Shown: positions 1-5,210 of the stretch, piece by piece
Layout of the letters: each line of letters opens with the position of its first letter
Numbering within the stretch: the stretch's first letter is position 1
Origin: Nitrospirae bacterium RBG_16_43_11
Lineage (GTDB): Bacteria; Nitrospirota; 9FT-COMBO-42-15; HDB-SIOI813
Reading direction: 5' to 3'
Assembly: GCA_001805165.1 (NCBI GenBank)
Contig: MHEI01000072.1
Location: 3,480 to 10,845 of the forward strand
Length of the DNA: 7,366 nucleotides
Position numbers and translations under genes: made by a program
The notes under the pieces: model-generated
Told to the model about the DNA's origin: nothing
The model's database searches: none
Seen by the model: the letters and a program-made list of their open reading frames with translations, nothing else

Positions 1-1754
1 AGTACAGCCCGTCTCCATTCACTATGGAATCAGGCTATAGCGCGCTCCTGTCTCTTGAAAAGATTGCAAGGCCATCAGGTGAGATACGTGCAGACAATGA
101 GTATATCCAGAGATTTGGAGAGAGCAACAAAAAGTTTGCTGCCGCATTTCCTGAAGACAAAAGGGTCACCGAAGTCCTCCTGAACGGGACAGAGGTATTC
201 TTTCATTTAGGGAATTTCGTGGAGAGCAGGACAATGGCGCAACAGTTGATGCAGCACAAGTTGTCTACTGAGAAAGATAAATATGTTGCCCAGAGATATA
301 TAGCTGAGAGCTTTCTGAAAGAAGAGGCATATGGCAAGAGTGAGGAAGAAATTAAAAAGGCTATAGCGCTTGTTCCCACTACAGATAGGAAAGACCTCCC
401 CATGCTGGAGAGGGCGCTTGCGGTTTCACTATATAAGCAGGCAGAGGGACTGAAGTCTGAGGGAAAGGTAAAAGAAGCAGCCGGGGCATTTAAGAAGGTC
501 TACGACACTGCCCCGAACACCGACATCGCATCAGTAGCGCTCTACGATGCCGGCGTGTTGTACGAACAGGACAAGGATATGGATAATGCAATAAATGCAT
601 TTCAGCTTCTCTTCCTGAGATATCCCACTTCAAGGTATACACCTGTAGCTGTCTCTGAGTGGGGTGAGATTTTAGAGTCAAGAGGCGCATACATTAGCGC
701 CGCCCAGGTATACGAGAAGGCTTCCGCAGTACTTGAAGACAGAAGGGTACGGGAAGATTTACTATACAAGGCTATTATTTTGTATAAGAAAAGCGGGAAT
801 ATTGACACTATGTACAACAGTTACTATAAGAACTTCGAAAGGTTTCAGACGGAGTTTCCTGATAGCCCTAAACTAATCGAACTCACATTCGATGCGGCCG
901 CAAGCAGAGAGGCTTTGAAGGATCATACCACCGCAAAAACCTTATATGAAAAAACAATATCACTTCACAAGAGACTCGGAGCCGCTGCAACTATGGAGAC
1001 AACGATCACTGCTGCAAAGGCACAACTCATCCTTGGAGATTACAAAAAGAAGTTTTATGAGTATATAAAGATAGTCCAGCCCCTGGAGGAAAATCTGAAG
1101 AAGAAAGAGGGATTGCTTAAAGATGCGCTTGCCGACTATACTGTCGCTGCCAAGTACCGTATCAGCGATGTTACTACTGAGGCTACATTCAGGATGGGAG
1201 AGATGTTTGAGCATCATAAGGATGCCATTATGACATCAGAAAGGCCATCTGAACTTACAGGAGAGCAGTTAGAAGAGTATAATTACCTCCTTGAAGAACA
1301 GGCATATCCTTTTGAGGAAAAGGCAATCAGTATTCATGAGGGTAATGTTAAAAAAACGGTAGAGGAAGGGATTTATAATTTATGGGTAAAGAAAAGTTAT
1401 GAAAGACTTTCCACGCTTGTACCGGCAAAGTACAAAAGGGAAGAAGCAGGAAAACCATTTACAGGGGATTTATCCGCAAATATACCTGATGACCCTGATA
1501 CTTATAATAACCGAGGAATGACATTCAGGGAAAATGGTGAATTCAAAAAGGCGGAAGAGGATTATAAACGGAGTATCGCATTAAAACCTGATTTCAACAG
1601 CGCTGTCCTGAACCTTGGTATCCTTTATGAACTTTACCTTGGGAAGTTTGCAGATGCCTTAAAAAATTATAAGGAATATGTTAAGTTAGGAGGAGACAGG
1701 AAAGAGGTCCTGTCATGGATTGAGATGCTGGAGAAAAGGACTGGAGTTAAATAA
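1..1754 (+). CDS. TPR-repeat protein of envelope motor operon (5' partial)
   Basis: This is a large helical-repeat protein, probably a periplasmic or envelope scaffold serving the motor encoded downstream. The first in-window ATG is at 24, but the frame is open to the left edge and no Shine-Dalgarno precedes that ATG, so the true start and any signal peptide lie outside the window. Counting from the Met at 24 there are 576 residues. TPR-like helix pairs are visible at about 129-162, 170-204 and 209-242. Two near-canonical TPRs lie at about 490-523 and 524-558, with the usual alternating small and aromatic residues and a Pro ending the first. The middle (about 300-480) is helical and charged with degenerate repeats. 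No catalytic motif is seen. The stop codon directly abuts the next ATG (TAAATG), so the gene is translationally linked to the motor genes. TPR proteins (GltE/AglT type) accompany Agl-Glt machinery in Myxococcus. That link is inferred from context, and the TPR call itself is firm. Confidence 0.85.
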   Translation, partial: YSPSPFTMESGYSALLSLEKIARPSGEIRADNEYIQRFGESNKKFAAAFPEDKRVTEVLLNGTEVFFHLGNFVESRTMAQQLMQHKLSTEKDKYVAQRYIAESFLKEEAYGKSEEEIKKAIALVPTTDRKDLPMLERALAVSLYKQAEGLKSEGKVKEAAGAFKKVYDTAPNTDIASVALYDAGVLYEQDKDMDNAINAFQLLFLRYPTSRYTPVAVSEWGEILESRGAYISAAQVYEKASAVLEDRRVREDLLYKAIILYKKSGNIDTMYNSYYKNFERFQTEFPDSPKLIELTFDAAASREALKDHTTAKTLYEKTISLHKRLGAAATMETTITAAKAQLILGDYKKKFYEYIKIVQPLEENLKKKEGLLKDALADYTVAAKYRISDVTTEATFRMGEMFEHHKDAIMTSERPSELTGEQLEEYNYLLEEQAYPFEEKAISIHEGNVKKTVEEGIYNLWVKKSYERLSTLVPAKYKREEAGKPFTGDLSANIPDDPDTYNNRGMTFRENGEFKKAEEDYKRSIALKPDFNSAVLNLGILYELYLGKFADALKNYKEYVKLGGDRKEVLSWIEMLEKRTGVK

Positions 1755-2042
1755 ATGAAGAAAATTCACATCAAGATGTTAACTGCATTATTAATAGTGC
1801 TTATATCACTGCTCTGCAACGGTACCTCTTATGCTGAAGATAAAGAGGAGGAAAAGAAGATCACGATTGAAAAGACCGAGGTGCTTGGAGTGTTGGAACG
1901 GCCTGCAGTTATATTCCCTGTACGGTGGAAATATCCTGAAGGACATGCAGCCAAGACAGTGATACTCGAGAGGAGTTTCGAGGAAGAGATATTTGAGTTT
2001 ATTGATATGGAAACCATCAGGCAGGAGGATTTATGGGAGTAA
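1755..2042 (+). CDS. small secreted protein of unknown function in motor operon
   Basis: I do not recognise the family of this 95-residue protein. Residues 1-27 form a clear signal peptide: a basic MKK start, a hydrophobic core at about 9-21, and an Ala at 27 in a TSYA-ED context suited to signal peptidase I. A Cys at 21 follows LL and lacks the small residue expected at lipobox position -1, so a lipoprotein is less likely. The mature part is a very acidic and lysine-rich linker (28-40) followed by a compact segment rich in aromatic and acidic residues (about 42-88). The ATG directly follows the TPR stop codon, with GGAG at 1743-1746 as ribosome site. The 3' end overlaps the next gene by 10 bases and also contains that gene's Shine-Dalgarno. 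Position suggests a periplasmic accessory of the motor. The reading frame is well supported and the function unknown. Confidence 0.8.
   Translation: MKKIHIKMLTALLIVLISLLCNGTSYAEDKEEEKKITIEKTEVLGVLERPAVIFPVRWKYPEGHAAKTVILERSFEEEIFEFIDMETIRQEDLWE
2023..2028 (+). promoter_or_regulatory. strong ribosome binding site for TolQ-like gene
   Basis: The hexamer AGGAGG lies 4 bases before the ATG at 2033, inside the coding end of the upstream small gene. It fixes the start of the TolQ-like protein and is by far the strongest ribosome site in the motor operon. The two TolR-like genes downstream have almost none. Confidence 0.8.
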
Positions 2043-2677
2043 TACTTGGCATCATAGGGTTTTTCAAGGCAGGGGGGGTTTTCATGTTCCCTATTATGCT
2101 TATCCTTGCTCTTGGGACAGCAATAATTATTGAACGGTATAAATTTCTTAAAAAGGCATGGACAGACGGTAATGTACTGTGGAATAAAATTGAGAGTAAT
2201 ATAAAGGCAAATCGTCTCGATGATGCAATCAAAGAGTGCAGCCTGTCGGAAGCTGCACTGCCAATGGTACTCTCTGCAGGGTTAGAAAAGGCAAAGACCG
2301 GCAAACTAACGAGAGGCTCGCGTGAGGATATGGAAAATCATCTTGAGGAGGCGATGCTGAATGTAATGCCGCAGCTTGAACAGCGCACCCACTATCTCCC
2401 GACATTGGCTAATGTCTCAACTTTATTAGGATTGCTCGGCACAATTATCGGACTCATCCAGTCATTTCAATCTATTGCTGTAGCTGATCCTTCTCAGAAA
2501 GCCTTCCTCCTTGCGCAGGGGGTCTCAGTTGCCATGAACACAACAGCATTCGGACTGATAGTGGCGATACCTATCATGCTATGTTATGCGTACATACAAT
2601 CCCGTACTATAAAGATTGTAGATACTCTGGATGCGTACTCAATTAAACTTATTAATATACTAACAACCTCAGAATAG
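2033..2677 (+). CDS. MotA/TolQ/ExbB-family proton channel subunit
   Basis: This is an inner-membrane channel subunit that, with a TolR/ExbD dimer, converts proton flow into force on an envelope transducer. At 214 residues it is close to the usual family length. Three membrane segments are visible: about 12-33, 121-145 and 163-187. A cytoplasmic loop of some 85 residues separates the first two, which is the TolQ/ExbB layout. The second segment carries the GLLGTIIGLI motif with Thr137. The third carries AMNTTAFGL with Thr170 and Thr171, matching the conserved Thr positions lining the ion path in ExbB/TolQ. The start at 2033 is backed by a strong AGGAGG and overlaps the previous gene by 10 bases. 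The subfamily (TolQ, ExbB or AglR) cannot be settled by eye. Two TolR-like genes directly downstream favour an AglR-like role. Confidence 0.93.
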   Translation: MGVILGIIGFFKAGGVFMFPIMLILALGTAIIIERYKFLKKAWTDGNVLWNKIESNIKANRLDDAIKECSLSEAALPMVLSAGLEKAKTGKLTRGSREDMENHLEEAMLNVMPQLEQRTHYLPTLANVSTLLGLLGTIIGLIQSFQSIAVADPSQKAFLLAQGVSVAMNTTAFGLIVAIPIMLCYAYIQSRTIKIVDTLDAYSIKLINILTTSE

Positions 2678-2682
2678 TAAAA

Positions 2683-3156
2683 ATGCTCCCAAAGCCTTCG
2701 TCAAGAAAACACAGGATGTCCTCTGATAAAGAACTGCAGATAATTACATTCTTGAATCTCATGGTCATCCTCATCCCGTTCTTGCTGATGACAGCGGTAT
2801 TCGCAAAGATGGCTGTTATAGAGCTGACACCGCCAACAACATCATCACAACAGTCAGGCGCACCCCCTCAGGAGAAAAAAGACCGGCAGGCTAAGTTCAG
2901 GTTGACTATAGCTATCCTTGATGATGAGATAAATGTGCTGAATGGTGAAACACCGCTGGGAGTTTTCAAAAAGGATGCAAACGGGGCATATGATTTTACA
3001 GGACTCTCTGCCCTGCTCGCTCAACTGAAGCAACAGTATCCTGATGAAAAGGATGCTGTGATCCTTAGCAGGCCAAACATACCATATATGATACTTGTAG
3101 AGACAATAGATGCCGCCAGGGGGCAATTCCCGGGTATCTCACTAAGTGAACTATGA
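2683..3156 (+). CDS. TolR/ExbD-like subunit 1, Asn in place of the channel Asp
   Basis: This 157-residue bitopic protein has a short cytoplasmic N-terminus, one membrane helix at about 19-41, a Pro/Ser/Gln-rich linker (49-66) and a periplasmic ExbD-like domain (about 70-150). Aligning the helix with the next gene's product (LQIITFLN here, LNLVSLMD there) puts Asn25 where TolR/ExbD/MotB proteins carry the essential proton-binding Asp. The gene starts 5 bases after the TolQ-like stop with no visible Shine-Dalgarno, so translation is probably coupled to the upstream gene. An ATG at codon 12 is an alternative start but is no better served. Its stop overlaps the next start (ATGA). It probably forms part of the channel rotor or a peptidoglycan-facing part, without carrying protons itself. 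ExbD-family membership rests on topology, size and position more than on a strong motif. Confidence 0.8.
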   Translation: MLPKPSSRKHRMSSDKELQIITFLNLMVILIPFLLMTAVFAKMAVIELTPPTTSSQQSGAPPQEKKDRQAKFRLTIAILDDEINVLNGETPLGVFKKDANGAYDFTGLSALLAQLKQQYPDEKDAVILSRPNIPYMILVETIDAARGQFPGISLSEL

Positions 3157-3641
3157 TATACGTACCATCAAGAGTTAAAAGGCACAAAAATAAGTTTGCT
3201 ATGGATACGGGGCTTAATCTCGTCTCCCTGATGGATATTTTTACGATACTACTGCTCTTTCTTTTATTTCATGTATCGGGTGAAGAGGAAACTATAACAG
3301 TACCTGATATAGTCAGCCTGCCGGCATCAATATCTACCGTGAAACCCGAACCTACTACAACAGTCTATATTACTGGTGAGCTGATTCTTGTTGGAGACAA
3401 AAAGGTTGCGAATACGCAGGATGTGTTAAAGAGCAGTGAGCCGGGTATAGATAGTTTAGAAAAGGAGTTACTGTCTCAGATGTCTCAGAATGTTCAGGAT
3501 GGGGAACAAAGCGTGCGTCAGGATAAGATAATCATCATGGGTGATAAGATGATCCCATTTACCCTTTTGAAGAAGGTCATGTACACCTGCTCCATGGCCG
3601 GATATCCTACTCTTTCGCTGGCGGTAATTCAAAAAGAGTAA
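3153..3641 (+). CDS. TolR/ExbD-family subunit 2 with conserved membrane Asp
   Basis: This 162-residue inner-membrane protein is the likely proton-carrying partner of the TolQ-like channel. A basic cytoplasmic N-terminus (RVKRHKNKF) precedes a single membrane helix at about 21-41, which contains Asp28 in the setting LMDIFTILLLFLL. This is the family signature, an Asp near the cytoplasmic end of the helix followed by a Leu-rich stretch. A periplasmic domain follows (about 65-160), with beta-alpha segments ending in a hydrophobic strand near the C-terminus. The start overlaps the previous stop by 4 bases (ATGA), which is typical of translational coupling, and only a weak AAGTGA precedes it. With the preceding gene it makes a TolR pair, as in the AglQ/AglS pair of Myxococcus. 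Which paralog corresponds to which is not determinable here. Confidence 0.88.
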   Translation: MIYVPSRVKRHKNKFAMDTGLNLVSLMDIFTILLLFLLFHVSGEEETITVPDIVSLPASISTVKPEPTTTVYITGELILVGDKKVANTQDVLKSSEPGIDSLEKELLSQMSQNVQDGEQSVRQDKIIIMGDKMIPFTLLKKVMYTCSMAGYPTLSLAVIQKE

Positions 3642-3647
3642 ATTATA

Positions 3648-4733
3648 ATGCAGCCACCATTACAGGATAACAGTGAGGCAGTGTTCAGGAGACTGCTTAT
3701 TATCTCTTTGGCAGCATATTTTATTTTTTCCCTTTTCATAGTGCTTATTCCGTATAAACCTGACCTGCAGAAAATTTCTATAAGACCGCAGAGGACTGTC
3801 AAACTGACTGAAATCCCGTTGAAGGGTCCTGTACCAGCAGTAATACCGGCAAAGATCAGGGAGAAACAACGTCTGCTGGAAGAGCAAAAGAGGCGTGAAG
3901 AGGAGCGGAAGAAGGCAGAAGCTTCAAAGAAGTCAGAGGAAGATAAAAAGAAGCTGGAAGAGGCAAAAAGACTTGCAGAAGAACGTAAAAGGCAGGGAGA
4001 GGCCAAACGACATGAGGATGAACAACAGCGGGCTGAGCAGGAAAGGAAAAGGGCTGAAGAAGAGCAGAGACTGGCAAAAGAAAGGAACAAAGAAGTTGCA
4101 AAAAATACAGGTCTCTTAAAAGCTATGCAGGGAAGGGGAAAGTCTGTAGATAATTTAATCAATAGTGAGGAGATAGGAAATGTCCTCTCCCAGTCTCAGG
4201 TAAAGTCTGTGAAACCTCAGCAGGGCGGTACTCAGTCTGGCGCTACAGCAGGAACAGCGACTGGCACCTCCGGCGTTCAACGGCCGGCCTTAAAAGGTAG
4301 CGGAGGTATAGGAAATGCAGCGCCAAGTGTAGCTAAAGGTCAACCGGGTAGTCTTAGCGGAAGCAGGACAATCTCAGGGAGGGACGTTGTCCCACCAGGG
4401 AAGGAAGGGACATCCCCATTCGTAAAATCCACACTCCGCCAGACGAGAAGCCAGGAATCCATTAAGGAAGTAATAAAGTCCCACCGCGGCAGTCTCGATT
4501 TTGCCTACAGAAAGGCACTAAGGAGTGACCCCACCCTTAAAGGCATCATTAATATTGAATTTACTGTATCCCCTGACGGTTCAGTGATAAGCGCCCGAAT
4601 CGTCTCAAGCACAATCAGCGACCCGTCATTTGAGGAAGATGTGCTGAAGCGCGTAAAAACATGGAAATTCCCTGCATATCCTGATAGTGGTAATACAGTG
4701 GTAACCTATCCGATTGAGTTTACACCGGTTTAA
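3648..4733 (+). CDS. TolA/TonB-like energy transducer with AgmX/PglI-type C-terminal domain
   Basis: This 361-residue protein probably spans the envelope and passes motor force to a periplasmic or outer-membrane partner. Residues 15-35 form a single N-terminal membrane anchor. Residues 69-150 are almost entirely Glu, Lys, Arg, Gln and Ala, a long charged helix like TolA domain II. Residues 155-186 form a short non-repetitive helix, and 190-262 are a Gly/Ser/Thr/Gln-rich flexible stretch. Residues 268-361 form a TonB-family C-terminal domain with an initial helix, then strands around GIINIEFTVSPDGSV and a WKFP...YPIEF ending. This ending resembles the AgmX/PglI C-terminal domain of myxobacterial gliding proteins. 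No Cys occurs in this domain, although members I know of often carry a Cys pair. The gene follows the second TolR stop by 6 bases with only a weak ribosome site, and ends the motor operon. The transducer call is firm and the partner unknown. Confidence 0.88.
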   Translation: MQPPLQDNSEAVFRRLLIISLAAYFIFSLFIVLIPYKPDLQKISIRPQRTVKLTEIPLKGPVPAVIPAKIREKQRLLEEQKRREEERKKAEASKKSEEDKKKLEEAKRLAEERKRQGEAKRHEDEQQRAEQERKRAEEEQRLAKERNKEVAKNTGLLKAMQGRGKSVDNLINSEEIGNVLSQSQVKSVKPQQGGTQSGATAGTATGTSGVQRPALKGSGGIGNAAPSVAKGQPGSLSGSRTISGRDVVPPGKEGTSPFVKSTLRQTRSQESIKEVIKSHRGSLDFAYRKALRSDPTLKGIINIEFTVSPDGSVISARIVSSTISDPSFEEDVLKRVKTWKFPAYPDSGNTVVTYPIEFTPV

Positions 4734-4752
4734 TATTTTGTTATAAAAATGA

Positions 4753-4781
4753 TTGACAACCATATCGCAAAGTGTTAAGCA
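4753..4781 (+). promoter_or_regulatory. possible sigma-70 promoter before the small winged-helix gene
   Basis: A perfect TTGACA lies at 4753-4758. Seventeen bases on is a poor -10 (TAAGCA, 4776-4781) preceded by TG at 4773-4774, as in extended -10 promoters. A better-looking AT run with the palindrome TGTATACA (4789-4796) follows but is spaced too far for the same -35. The gene break after the transducer stop at 4733 makes a new promoter plausible. The weak -10 keeps this tentative. Confidence 0.35.
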
Positions 4782-4805
4782 TATATATTGTATACATCCT
4801 AAAAA

Positions 4806-4813
4806 AGGAGGTG
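4806..4813 (+). promoter_or_regulatory. orphan Shine-Dalgarno-like sequence
   Basis: AGGAGGTG, preceded by further A residues, matches the anti-Shine-Dalgarno end of 16S rRNA over at least eight bases, yet no ATG, GTG or TTG follows at usable spacing. The same 9-mer AGGAGGTGC recurs at 4852-4860, where it serves the next gene. The only reading frame at suitable spacing would begin with ATA at 4816 and stop at 4837 after seven codons. It may be a ribosome standby site, a leader peptide with a non-standard start, or chance. Confidence 0.4.
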
Positions 4814-4851
4814 CGATAGTATCAAGAGAACTTAATTGAAAAACAATCTTC

Positions 4852-4859
4852 AGGAGGTG
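4852..4859 (+). promoter_or_regulatory. strong ribosome binding site for the winged-helix gene
   Basis: AGGAGGTG ends 4 bases before the ATG at 4864 and fixes that start. An in-frame TGA at 4837 leaves no room for an upstream alternative. This strength makes the small gene a convincing coding region despite its length. Confidence 0.8.
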
Positions 4860-4863
4860 CTTT

Positions 4864-5109
4864 ATGGAATCAAAGGTCATCTCAACGTCGGATAAAATCC
4901 TTACGTTGGTTAAAGAAAAGGGTTGCATATCTTTTTCAGAGTTAGAAGGAAGCCTGAGTGATTCATATAACGTAATTTTCCTTGCGATTGATAAATTGGT
5001 TCGTGAAAATAAGATCAATCTCGAACGAAACAGAACAGACTACATCCTGTCCACGAACATTGCTCTCAAATTAGGTGACGTTAAAGTTAATAATGTGTTA
5101 GTGCATTAA
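4864..5109 (+). CDS. small predicted winged helix-turn-helix protein
   Basis: The product is an 81-residue soluble protein. Residues 8-60 follow a winged-helix plan: helix 1 (DKILTLVKEKG), a short strand (CISFSEL), helix 2, a recognition-like helix (SYNVIFLAIDKLVRENKI), and a beta wing (INLERNRTDYIL). This is reminiscent of the small DUF2582-type winged-helix proteins, whose roles are poorly defined. The remaining C-terminal tail (61-81) is mildly hydrophobic and of no recognised type. The gene has a strong Shine-Dalgarno and stands alone between the motor operon and the reductase. It may be a DNA-binding regulator of itself or of the reductase, or a protein-protein adaptor. The reading frame is well supported, the fold is inferred from helix and strand pattern, and any target is a guess. 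Confidence 0.72.
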   Translation: MESKVISTSDKILTLVKEKGCISFSELEGSLSDSYNVIFLAIDKLVRENKINLERNRTDYILSTNIALKLGDVKVNNVLVH

Positions 5110-5110
5110 C
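5086..5110. repeat. short inverted repeat at the winged-helix gene end
   Basis: GTTAAT (5086-5091) and its exact reverse complement ATTAAC (5105-5110) flank 13 bases at the stop codon. No T-run follows, so this is not a convincing intrinsic terminator. The word AGTTAATA at 5085-5092 is repeated exactly at 5125-5132 in the intergenic region, which hints at a binding-site word, though these AT-rich 8-mers could arise by chance. Confidence 0.3.
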
Positions 5111-5130
5111 TGAGTCTTCTCCATAGTTAA

Positions 5131-5166
5131 TACACATCAATCTCATACCTTTCCTCATAATGTGTA
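5131..5166. repeat. widely spaced inverted repeat upstream of nrdJ, possible operator
   Basis: TACACAT (5131-5137) and ATGTGTA (5160-5166) are perfect 7-base inverted arms separated by 22 bases. They lie about 45-80 bases before the reductase start. The ACA/TGT character is shared with NrdR-box half-sites. The layout does not match the usual pair of 16-base NrdR palindromes, so NrdR binding is not claimed. It could be an operator or a weak RNA hairpin. Confidence 0.35.
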
Positions 5167-5174
5167 ATTGAGTG

Positions 5175-5204
5175 TTGCATCTATTATCAGCATTGTGATA
5201 TTTT
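5175..5204 (+). promoter_or_regulatory. possible extended -10 promoter for nrdJ
   Basis: TGATATTTT (5196-5204) reads as an extended -10 element (TG, one base, TATTTT). A weak -35 candidate, TTGCAT (5175-5180), lies 18 bases before the -10 hexamer. Initiation about 7 bases beyond the hexamer would fall at or next to the ATG at 5211, giving a leaderless message. That would agree with the absence of a Shine-Dalgarno before this gene. Both elements are imperfect. Confidence 0.3.
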
Positions 5205-5210
5205 ATCTTT

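Noticed and set aside
24..26. ATG at 24 as the true start of the TPR gene
   Set aside because: The frame is open to the left edge and no ribosome site precedes this ATG, so it is more likely an internal Met of a longer protein.
2017..2304. Minus-strand open frame of 95 codons opposite the TolQ-like gene
   Set aside because: It lies fully against a strongly supported sense gene with membrane motifs and shows no recognisable domain.
3840..4100. Possible DNA tandem repeat in the purine-rich stretch
   Set aside because: The repetition is at the amino-acid level (Glu/Lys/Ala/Arg helix); the DNA units differ in length and sequence, so no true tandem repeat is present.
3895..4119. Second plus-strand frame inside the transducer gene, Lys/Arg-rich
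   Set aside because: It is an out-of-frame reading of the charged-helix repeats and arises from the purine-rich composition.
3629..4162. Minus-strand open frame of 177 codons, Ser/Leu/Cys-rich
   Set aside because: It is the antisense of the Glu/Lys/Arg-rich helix of the TonB-like protein; GAA/AAG/AGG repeats read as Ser, Leu and Phe on the other strand. No ribosome site is seen and the sense gene is well supported.
4734..4863. Intrinsic terminator after the motor operon
   Set aside because: I found no GC-rich stem followed by a T-run in this stretch.
4626..5018. Minus-strand open frame of 130 codons covering the intergenic region and most of the winged-helix gene
   Set aside because: It overlaps the 3' end of the transducer and the winged-helix gene, which has a perfect ribosome site; the product has no coherent domain pattern.
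5110..5210. Cobalamin riboswitch before the B12-dependent reductase
   Set aside because: The space is only about 100 bases, AT-rich, and lacks a recognisable B12-box. Such riboswitches are also expected before B12-independent isozymes rather than class II genes.
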